DNA from: Xestospongia bergquistia
Lineage: Eukaryota; Porifera; Demospongiae; Haplosclerida; Petrosiidae
NCBI GenBank assembly: GCA_963965975.1
Contig: OZ014418.1
Coordinates: 7,419,275-7,483,274, forward strand
DNA: 64,000 nucleotides
Reading direction: 5' to 3'
Made by a program: the position numbers and the translations under genes. Numbering within the stretch: position 1 is the stretch's first letter; each line of letters opens with the position of its first letter. The notes below the pieces were generated by a model, which worked only from the letters and a program-made list of their open reading frames with translations, was not told the DNA's origin and searched no databases. Positions 32,201-42,567 of the stretch are shown piece after piece.

Positions 32201-34980
32201 ATTTAGACTTAGTAACAATGATTACCTCCTATTAAAACTTGTAATAGCTGGAGCATTTTATCCTAACTATTTTTATTGGTCTGAAATTGATGAGGAACTA
32301 GCACAACGAGAAATGTCTGGTCATGATCCGACTACTACTGTTATGGTAATATTAGCCACACCCACCTAATTATACTATATACATTTGTATAGTTATCTAG
32401 TTTACCACCTAATGCTGAACAGTATCACAGTGAGATCTCTAGTCTCTTTGAAGATTGCGGCAAAGGAAAGACACTCCATTTTGAGCAGTCAAGGTATTAT
32501 ATATTATATCGTGATATAACTTGTCCTTATTTTATTATATAGAGTGTATTTGGAATTTGAAAGACCTCGTCATTCTCGTAGTTCCTCGCAAAGTAACAAT
32601 ATTTTAGATGCTGTCTATATTGCATTGAAAAAGAAGTATGTTATCATGTGACAGTCATATGATGATCATGTGATCTCATATAGACATCGTCGACGTGCTC
32701 TAGCAATACATATTGTAGAGGGAAGTAAACAGGAAGCCATTGCTGTTGACAGCAGCCACAGGAAGAGTGATAATACTGGTCATAAAAATGACATACCTCT
32801 GGTATGTAAGATATTATATTTATTTTAGACTATTTTTTTATTTTTAAGGCTGTTATTCAGAAGCAAAAAGGTTACTATCCTGTCTTAGTTACTGAGGTAT
32901 TACATATTATAGAAGACCTTGTTATTGTATTACATCTTAGGTTATTGATCCTGGTCATGTGTGGTTGCAATATTTAACCCCTTCATCACAAGCTAATTTG
33001 CGTCAACTTATGGAAGAAATACTTAATACAAAGTTCTGTCCTCTTATTAAAACCACACCCCTTGATCAAATCACTGGACAATATTGTTTGGCATTGTATT
33101 CTGTTGATGGTCTTTATTACCGTGGGCGTGTGGAATCAGTGACTGAACAACTAGCTCAGGTGACTTGGTAATATATTCACATGACTATCATGTGATTTTC
33201 ATAGGTGCTATTTGTGGATTATGGCAATGAAGAATGTGTTCCAATTAACTTTGTATGCGAACTACCTCAGCCCTTAAGAAAATTACCTAAACAGGCAAGT
33301 ATATTTAGATATAGTATATATATATTTGTATGTTGCTAGGCATTTGAATGTCATTTAGCTTGTATTAAGCCATCATATGAGAATGGTCTTGAAGGACAAT
33401 GGAGCTGTGAGGCAAAGATAAGATTTCAAGAGCTCGTTCTTGGACAACAGCTTTTTATGAGTGTAAATAAAATACTTTAAAATACATGTAGATATATTAT
33501 ACATATAGGTATATTCAGAAGTGGAAGGATTGTTGCGAGTTGATCTTTGGGACACAACAGATCCTAAAAAGGATATTCATATTAATAAGTTATTAATAGA
33601 GGAAGGGTTTGCAATATACTGTCAAGAAACCCTGTCATCAAAAGTACATCATTAAATAATTAACTGATTAATTAGGGGGTTGTTCCCAACAGTTAGCACA
33701 TGATGTGATGGGGAAGTTATCACTTGTTGATCCCAAACCAGGCGCTCATAGTATCTCTGTTCCTTGGTATGATCAAGAGGGGAAACCCTCATCATTAAAG
33801 CCTTCAAGTCGTGGGAAACGAGTTGTTGAATGGTCTTTGAAAGGTCCTTCAAATCCATGTGAAGTCACATTTTATGCTATGACACGTTCTAGTGGTCTAC
33901 GAACAGCAAAAGTTGAGAGAGATTCTGTAAACTCTATTGTCATTGACAGTGAACCACAAGACAAACACAAAAGATTAATGGTAGCTGCACATATTGCTGT
34001 AAACTCCTCTGGTAATATAGTGTTAGCTCGTAATACAACTCTCTTACCTAATATACATGGACTGGTTCATTGTATTTGTTTGCTGTTTGCTCCAGCTGTA
34101 GAACTTAGGTATGCGAGTCTGAAATTATGAAATCATTGGTTTAACATATTGTGTATAGAGCTGATCAACTTAAACGTCAATATACTGGTGCTATATGTGG
34201 TTTGGGTTTCAGTCCTAGTACTGGTATGAGTCTTTTTCCAGATCATGACATGGAAGTTGTGTTTGATACTCTATTTACTCAACGAGATATTGATGCAGTG
34301 AGTCCACTCATTGTATGATATTACTTTTCTCTTAATTAGATCAACGAAATACGTCACCACATGAACATTGCTCTGAATAGTGAAGAAGAAAAGGGCATTA
34401 TTTGGGGTAGTGAAGCTGTGATGAAGATACAAAATAAAATAAAGACTTTGTTACTAAAGTACTTAACATATCTCATTCTTTACTGCATTCATTAATTTAA
34501 CAGGTTAGTACTTGAGATGAGACCAGATGTCACTCCTATCAACTCGCCAGTAACTGGTTGGAATTTAATCTCACCTAAAGACATTGTCCCACCTCAAATT
34601 AATGAGATAAATGATGAGGGTCCTCCTCCTTTCTATAGTATGCATTGTGGTATAAATATATCAGGTACTCTTATACAACAATCAACTGAACGGCTTGTTT
34701 TGTTACAAAGAGTAAAAGAATTACGTCACAAGGCTTCAAGGTACTTGTAATTAAAGTGGGTGTGGTTATGTTCTTTCTCATCTATAGATCACTTAAGCAT
34801 CAACAACTCTTTTGTTGTTTGTGTCATGTTAATTTAGCCACACCCAATGAACTTTTACTTCACTTAGAAACTCGGTCTCATAAATTATTAGAACGAGAAC
34901 TTGAACAAGAGTTGGAGACTACTGTAGAAGCCACACCTCCTTTGACACCCACACTGTGGAAAACAATGTTTGATAATTAA
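29235..34980 (+). CDS. TDRD9: TDRD9, DExH-box helicase with Tudor domain
   Basis: A germline piRNA-pathway helicase (spindle-E orthologue) needed for transposon silencing. It has 1439 residues in 28 phase-consistent exons. First 29235-29996; exons 2-10: 30072-30152, 30247-30405, 30452-30555, 30637-30729, 30773-30857, 30908-30965, 31012-31214, 31262-31393, 31438-31600. Later exons include 32941-33159, 33205-33294, 33340-33462, 33693-34108, 34504-34740 and 34788-34980. Helicase motifs are GSTGSGKST (about residue 154), TQPRRIAAMSVA, DEVH (spanning the exon 1/2 junction), MSATL and QRKGRAGR. The Tudor domain (about 885-985) shows YYRGRVESV and VLFVDYGNEECV. The extreme C-terminus has a C2H2 finger, C-x2-C-x12-H-x5-H. 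Intron 33295-33339 starts GCAAGT (GC-AG). Confidence 0.96.
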
Positions 34981-35046
34981 AAGGTTTTCATTTATTTCAT
35001 TTAACAAACACCAGTTCATATTACTTTATTTAACTAAGTTCACATA

Positions 35047-36705
35047 TCACAATACAACAGTATAGTCGTCATGTAATCGACTGTATTTTTTGGAGATTGG
35101 TTCTAAAGAGACACCCTCAGTCTTGTTTAACTGATTTTCAAACTGGAAATACTCGTTTGACCACTTTGGACAGAACAAAACTGCCATAATGAGATTTGTA
35201 ATAAAGTTCATTGCATTCATAACATTGACAAGTACAACCCATGACAATACTGGATTAATAATTGTAGCAATTATAACGAACACAGGAAGATACCAGAACC
35301 ATATAGTGAAGATTACACAAAGAACTTTGTATAGCCGTAATTTTGGTAATGTCTCTTCTTGTCTGTAAATATGATAGATCTGATACCAGACATAGAATAC
35401 GAGAAGACCACGAATAACTAAATAAATACCGCCTGCCCAAGTTTGAAGTGGATGATTCGTTTCCCATGGACGCAATGAAGGGTATACCTAGATAATAATC
35501 TAATAATTACAGGGTATACCTAGATAATAATCTAATAATTACAGGGTATACCTAGATAATAATCTAATAATTACAGGGTATACCTAGATAATGACCTAAT
35601 AATGACAGAGTATACCTAGATAACGATCTAAGGTCAAATGAAGAGATTATTTACAACTTACCAGAGACCAGACATAATAGACACCAGTGAATATGACATA
35701 TATAAAAATGATAAGAAATGAGGCCAACTTCCATTTAATAGTTTTAATAGTCACCATCCATCCTCCAGCGATAAGAACTAACACAATAATTAAGAACCAA
35801 TTACCAATAAGATTAAATGCTTCCTTCATATAATTAAAAGAAGGTACTCCATAACCATCAGATGCATAGACAGCATAATGTACAAGTCCTAATGAAATAT
35901 TAGCAGCTTCAAAGATCAATGCTGTCGTAAAGAGCCACAATAACGTGTGAGTCTTAAAGTTACGACATCTTCTTAAGTTGATAATTACATGTGTCGGAAT
36001 TAGTATAGCATAGAAGAACGCAAATATCATGTACGTAATGAGGAAACCCAGTTCATTATCAGGAAATTGATAGACAAATGGATTATGGTCACTATCACGT
36101 GGATTTTCATTGACAATATAGAAGTCATAATTAAATTCAACAAGATCATATCCTTTCCAGTTACAATCATTATTTGAGCGATTTTGACTGCAAAATACAA
36201 AAAATGTATACCAAAATTCAGTCCTTTTTGCTTTAAGAACTTCAAAAAGGAACTGACTATTATCTGGAGGTATCATATATTGAGGCTGATAAATACAATT
36301 TTTACCATCACTACAAGGGACAGTTCGGATGTATTGTTCACCATCTTGCAGGCTAACACAATAATTACTAACTAATATTGGCATCAAGGTGGAATTACAA
36401 GCATAGCTGAGTAACCAATTTTCAATTTCCAGATTTTCCAGAGCATTCTGGTATTCTTTCCATTTTGTTGAAGGAACAAAGACTAACATGGCATTGGAAT
36501 AAGGGCCTCCATAGTAAGTTCTCATAGCTGTTCCATACATATATACTGGAGAACCTTTCATAACTCCAAACTTATTGAGGTATTTGAATGTGCTACCTCT
36601 TAAACCCTTTCCAGAGAGAGAATTTGATGAAACACTGCCCTTTATCAACATGGCCGAGTTAGTCGTAACTAACATCAATATAATAATGTAAATGAAGAAA
36701 GTCAT
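35047..36705 (-). CDS. GPR180/TMEM145-like seven-transmembrane protein
   Basis: A 494-residue membrane protein of the GOST-like group, with a luminal/extracellular beta domain followed by seven helices. Exons: 35662-36705, 35047-35487. The start MTFFIYIIILMLVTTNSA is a good signal peptide. The N-terminal domain has GLRGSTFKYLNKFGVMKGSP and paired cysteines. Helices begin at about residue 215 (LGFLITYMIFAFFYAILIP) and include LLWLFTTALIFEAANISLGL and WVVLVNVMNAMNFITNLIMA. The cytosolic tail is short. The family is linked to TGF-beta signalling (GPR180) or trafficking, but its role here is unknown. The acceptor of exon 2 lies in the first copy of a 32-bp tandem repeat. The start codon is 30 bp from that of the GPCR-PIPK. 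Confidence 0.85.
35481..35640. repeat. 32-bp tandem repeat that includes a splice acceptor
   Basis: About four and a half copies of a 32-bp unit (starts at 35481, 35513, 35545, 35577, 35609). Read on the minus strand, each copy has the same pyrimidine-AG/GTATACC junction as the real exon 2 acceptor at 35487/35488. Confidence 0.95.
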
Positions 36706-36735
36706 CCTTGCTTGTTTAACTCCACCCACCTTGTC

Positions 36736-39595
36736 ATGTGGTCAGCCACTCCCCATTGCTCTATTTGCAGAGAAGACCCTTTCGACCTTTATGAAGAAGA
36801 CATGGCTGGGGAGCTATCAAACAATAGTTGTGTCAGTGTAGCTGATATTCATAAAAACAATATTGTCTGTTCTGACAGCGAGCTCTTTTGTCAAGATTTT
36901 AAAAATGTTCCTATTATGTATTTTTCTGTCAGTTTGTTATCAGCATTTTGTTGTTTCATCGTGTTTCTGACGTATATCTTCTTCAAGCGATTATGGGGCT
37001 ACTCTTCACAAGTTTTCTTGTTCAGGTAAATGGATGGAAGGATTTAGCAATGGAATGAACAGTTATTCCCATGAACACAGTCTATATAGAGCTGGTTTTC
37101 TTCTTTAGAACTATACTGGACCTGGTTATCTCTGTTGGTCATATTGTGTCATTTATAGTTCGTTTTGAAACAATGCAAAATCAAGTTCCATGTAAAGTAT
37201 TAGGATTTTTATTTGAATTTAGTCTGGTATCAGCTAATCTCTGGTACGCTTTCCTAGCGTATGATCTTATCAAAGCTGTTAGAAATCCATTTGGGTAAGC
37301 ATTGAGATTAATTCTAGTTTTGTTAATATTGTCTCACTAATAGAGCTGCTGGTAGTTATGGTTGGAAGACTCATATTCTTGTTTGGACAACCTCTACTAT
37401 ATTTACTGTTGTTTTAGGAATATCTGTAGCAGGAGGGGATAATGTTGGCTCCGGTAAGTCACAATTTCTGGATGTCTGGAACCCCAGACATTTAGTTGCC
37501 CTGGGAGTTAGACTAGCTAACCACTGACTGTATACAAATTTACTATGCTAGGAAGTGGATAGTTTTGATAAACCCCAAATGTGTTAAATTCACTTATTAT
37601 GTAGGAATATCGATGTTCTATTTCTGTTGGATATCAGCTGATACTACAGTTACTAAGTTTGCAAGTTGGTCTCTTTTCTTGTACTACTTACCCCACTTCA
37701 TTTTGTGGTGTTCTTCGTTAATTATTAACTCTATTGCTATCTGTATATTGCTTGGTCGGTTACCAGCTAGTAGTGAGACAAGGCGTCATATTATTAAACA
37801 AAATGCTTTCTATGTGTTAATCCTTGGTATTGAGACTACTCTCATTATACCATTGTGGATAACACAACTCATATTTTCCAGTACTGTCTATGATAGTGAT
37901 CGTCTTTGTTTTATGGATAACTTTAGTTTGGGTTTAGCGTATCTTTTTGCTTTAATACACAGTTTAAGAGGTACTGTAGATTTATTTGTGTGGTGGCTGA
38001 CATTTTCTATTGGACCAAGAGACTTCAAATATTTGTTTTTCCGTTTTAAATCATGGCGTCATAAAAGCCTTTATTTGAATCCAGAAAATACACTACACAC
38101 TCCACTTGTAGGATTAGAAGCAAGTCGAGTTAATAAAGCATTACGTCGTGATGTCATCTTTTGTATTAACTATGGTATATTAGATGCTGTAAGAGTTAAT
38201 GCTGAAGAAGAAGATCAAAGAACTCGACTTGGATCTGTACGTGATTCTTTCATGGCTCATGTTATGGTGAAATGGGAGGAAGAAGTACACCATCAAGAAG
38301 CCGAGGAGAGATATAATGACCCCACCTATCAGGAGGTACATCAACGTCGTATTCCTTTTCGTCCATCCAATAGTTTACGAGACTTTTCATTTATTGATAT
38401 TGAGCCTACTGTGTTTGGGTTATTGCGTAACTCATATGGGTTAAACCCTTTAACTTATCAGCAATCATTTAAAATTAAAGACGATCATGATGTGGAAAGT
38501 AGTGGTATGTTAGAGAAATTCACTGAAGGTAAAAGTGGAAGTTTCTTTTATTTTACACGAGATTTCCGGTATATTATTAAAACAATTACATCTGACGAAG
38601 AAGCCTTTTTACAAAAGATTGCATTCCGTTACTATCATTACATGCATCATAATCCAGATAGTATTATCGTACGTTTGTATGGTTTACATAAAGTGCGTCT
38701 AGCTCGTGAACAACGTTACATTAGTGTTGTTGTCATGGATAACTTATTTCATAACAATGAAATGTTAAAAATGAATGAACGTTATGATCTTAAAGGATCC
38801 ACCATTAGTCGTCGAGTTTTAAAAGGCAACGAGAAACCTCAAGAACGTTTTAAAAAGACACTTAAAGATCTCGACCTTCAAACTAAAATTGTCATTGGAC
38901 CAGATGCAAAAGCTCAATTGATGGAACAATTACAAAAAGATGTTGATTTTCTTTCTAGTCTTCACATAATGGACTATAGTATGCTATTAGGTATTCATCA
39001 CCATAATAGAGATGGTTCTATATTTCAACGATCAATGCCCATTGAGCTAGAAGGTGGGGATGATTTCACTCAAGTGACATTTAGAAACCAATCTGTTGGT
39101 CGAGGACCTGATCAGAGTATTCCTTTAATTGATTCTTTGAGTACATCACCAGGAAGCACTTTAGAACGTGGGGCAGCGTTAGCTCAAAGACGACGAACTT
39201 ACAGTTCAGTATTTGGAGATGACCCATTAGAGAGTTCGGCTGAATTGAGTGCCGAGATACGTTCACATCATATACCTTGGTATCGACGTGATTTTGGTGG
39301 ATTACGGAGTTTCTCGCCTTATCATCCGTTGAATATAGAGCATAATACAGGAGAGTCCATCAGTGTTACATTACCTTCAAAGGAGGAATATGATGGACTG
39401 GATGTACGTACTCTACCAAATGACACATACTTCTTTGGTATTGTTGATATTCTACAACAATATAACTTGAATAAAAAGCTTGAGAACTTTACTAAAACGA
39501 AGGTATTGTGTAAAGATAAAGATGGCATATCATCTGTTGATGAGAAGAAATATGCCAAACGATTTATAGAAGCCATGGATAGGATTTTTATGTAA
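36736..39595 (+). CDS. GPCR-PIPK: seven-helix receptor fused to a phosphatidylinositol phosphate kinase
   Basis: 858 residues from the ATG at 36736; a second in-frame ATG at 36802 may be the true start. Exons: 36736-37025, 37109-37294, 37344-37453, 37605-39595. Residues about 60-330 hold seven hydrophobic helices (YFSVSLLSAFCCFIVFLTYI to VDLFVWWLTFSIG). A soluble linker with HQRRIPFRPSNSLRDF leads into a complete PIP-kinase domain: GKSGSFFYFTRDFRYIIKT (about 505), YDLKGSTISRRVL (about 588), DVDFLSSLHIMDYSMLLGIH (about 642) and FFGIVDILQQYNLNKKLENF (about 804). The receptor part and most of the kinase share one exon, so this is a real fusion. The architecture is known from Dictyostelium RpkA and oomycete GPCR-PIPKs. 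Predicted role: coupling an external signal to PIP2 synthesis. Ligand unknown. Confidence 0.93.
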
Positions 39596-39983
39596 ACCAT
39601 TAAATTGAATTAAATTGATGTGTGATCATTTAAAAAAATATTATGTAAATTTTTGGTTCATTCCATTATCAATTTGTATGGAATGACACTAAATTTAAAA
39701 GAATATTTGAGAATTATTCACAAATATTAAAGTCAAAGCAACGTGCTCATTTTAATGCAAAAATATCATCGCATACAAATGACCTGTCACGAAAATTTAA
39801 GTGTATTAACGTTCTTTACAAGTAATTTAAATAGATTTAAGATCTAATAAAAAACATTGTCCAAATGACATATTGGGTCCCACGTGGGCCCTCCTGCATA
39901 GAAACACCCCCAACCTTTTTATTGTATAATGAGATTTAAAATCAGAATACAATGAAAAGAAAAATATTAGAAATTACAATTAA
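39596..39983. other. Tail-to-tail intergenic gap, no gene seen
   Basis: AT-rich sequence between the GPCR-PIPK and MED17 stop codons; presumably both 3' UTRs. The only structure noted is a near-perfect palindrome around CACGTG (GGTCCCACGTGGGCCC, near 39867-39883). Confidence 0.6.
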
Positions 39984-42459
39984 TTAATAATTATCATGTT
40001 CCATTAATTTAATGACTTCTCCTATTAACGAGCTATTAATTGTAGGAATCAAACTAATGACCCTATTACCCCCTCCAGTCAGATGATCTTCAGTATCTAA
40101 ACCATTAGCAATATCAACAGTGTGTATCACATGACTTATATTAGCTGTCACATGACCATATTCGACCAATAATTCCAATCTCCTATGTAAATATTAATTA
40201 TCACTGAGACAGGGGCATCCTCATTTGTACCTTGTGCCATTAGCAGACTCCAATAATATTCTACAAGACATTGGAGTATTTGCACCAGATTTTAATACAG
40301 CAAGAGAAGGTTGAGGTAATATAGAATGTTGTAATATTTCCCACTGTTTATCTTGAGCAGTTTTCTCAAGTAATTTCATTATAAAGAGCACTGCCTTTTA
40401 ATGGATTGAGAAAATGGTTGTATGAATTATTAAATGGACTAACTTGTCGTTTTAAAATTCTAATCAAATATTGTTTATCAACAGGGATTGAGATCAACTG
40501 ATCATTAGATGGTTGTTTAAATGTTATAATACAATCAGTTAATGTAATGACAGTTTTCCACCTAATATAATATAATATATATATATATAGTCATGGACAT
40601 ACACATACTCTTCTCACCTATATGCTATCCCTGGACTAGTAAATGCAAGAGAAAATGATGACGAAGTCATTAAGAGAGATGGAGTAAATATCAAGATAAT
40701 ACAAGGATCACAACTCATTTGACAAAATTCATAAAGCCACTCCTTTAATCTAGACAATATATGATGTAAACACACTTACTAACAATATATTATAATATAC
40801 TGACTTTTTCTCACTGTCTAAATGTCGAGCCATTTTTACTAACTTGTTATAAATAGAGAAACTAAGAAAGAAAAATAAAATATATAAATTACATATTATT
40901 CCATTACTCATATTCCAATTGTTTTAATTCAGTTGTACTAAATGCAGATGCTCCAGCTTCTCTTAATTCAGGTATTGTATTAGAACTAGCATTAGATGGA
41001 CGAGGTGGGCGTGGTGCAGTGACATACTGATGATTAGCTCTTAATAACTGTTTAAATGCAACTGTTAATTCCCAACTTGGTTGAGGTAAATCTATTGGAG
41101 ACTAAAAAAAGATCATTTCTCCTCTCTCTCTCTATAAAATGTACCTCTTTAATTTCCTGTTGGCCTTCATATTCTCTTACCAGTAACACAGATAACCAAG
41201 TACTAGTGTTCAACTATATACATATATTATAATAAGGGGTGTGGTTATATTTTATAACTAACAGGTATGTTAATACGATCGGTAAGTACTTCCCCTTGAA
41301 GATCAGATTTCTGATCAAATGCTTCCTTAGCCAACTATAATAAACCTTAATAATATGTAATATTATTATAATTAATACCTGAGCAAAGAGTTCCTCATTA
41401 AACAAGACATTTTGAGCTGATAATAGTTTTTGTTCCCATGATGTTAGCAGTAAACGTTTCTTTTGTAACTCAATAAAACAAGATGGTAGAAGAGGGTCTA
41501 ATGCACCAACCTCTAGTGGGTGGAGTCTAATTAAAATTTTTATTTTATTTATATACTTACCTTTAACTGGAATATTAGATAAAAATATAACAACTTCTGA
41601 ACGACCTCTTAACTCCTGAGGGACCACCACAGATAAAATATCTCCAGACCCCTTGTTTCCCTTGTGAATTTCAAACTGAACAGATTGAGTATACAAAGAA
41701 CCAGCTGGTATTAATAAATCTATAATTAATGATAATTATTGGGGATATACCTGAATGATAGCTTAGATCACCAGACACGCCTATTGATGTACGACGGAGT
41801 CTCCACCTTTTTCCTAAGTCATGTAGGGCACGATGAAACTCTTGGTCACCTTGACTAGATGTTCTCATCAAAGGCTCCGCCCCTTTCCTAAGTATTGTAG
41901 CTGCTACACCAAGTGCCTGGAAAAGTATCTCAAGTAACCACACCCACCCACTATAACCACACCCACCTTCTTTTTAATGTTGTATTGATAAGGAAGAGGT
42001 AGCATTGAGCGTTTACTTGGATAAACAGGATCAAGTGAAATATATTGACGATGGCTACTTAAAATATGGAGTATATCTGATAATACGCTAACTTCAGTCA
42101 ATGCCTGTCTAAGAATAGTACAATCATTATAAATAGCCTGCACTATGTTACTATAAATACATTACTTGAGTTTTGAATGAGTGAATTCCCATGGCCAACG
42201 TCTTGAAGGTTTCTTTGATGGTAGACCAAGAGAGCCTTCATTTGAGTCATTTTCTTCAACCTCTTCAAAGTCCACACGATGAGCTAACTCACTAAGTTTT
42301 TGAGAAAGAGAAGGCTTCCTATACAATGTTCAAAGAAGATCATAACTTATTCATTATTTTAATTTATTCTTACTCTTGATAAATTTCTTCTCCTTCATAA
42401 TTTATTTCTTTTACTCGTGTCGTATGAAGCGATTCAACTGACACCCTAAATTCCTCCAT
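39984..42459 (-). CDS. MED17: Mediator complex subunit 17
   Basis: A head-module scaffold of Mediator that links activators to RNA polymerase II. It has 609 residues in 14 exons, 5' to 3': 42374-42459, 42166-42318, 41967-42108, 41751-41916, 41561-41704, 41379-41512, 41263-41334, 41145-41213, 40908-41101, 40805-40861, 40618-40749, 40444-40561, 40231-40394, 39984-40182. Family blocks are ALTEVSVLSDILHIL, GVAATILRKGAEPL, GDLSYHSAGSLYTQSVQFEI, LSAQNVLFNEELFAQLAKEA and LKQLEYDFSIYNKLVKMARH. The human protein is slightly longer at the N-terminus. It is head-to-head with HAP2 copy A, 108 bp apart. Confidence 0.93.
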
Positions 42460-42567
42460 TTTATTTCGCAAATTTCGCAATAATTAAAAATACCCAAATC
42501 TGATTGGTCAGCCACCGATCACCTTGTCAACACGAACTAACACGATACATGATATTACAATACAATA
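42460..42567. promoter_or_regulatory. Bidirectional promoter MED17 / HAP2-A with CCAAT box
   Basis: 108 bp between divergent starts. Positions 42497-42511 are the exact reverse complement of the 15-mer at 8736-8750 (CTGACCAATCAGATT), an extended NF-Y CCAAT box. Promoter role inferred. Confidence 0.6.
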
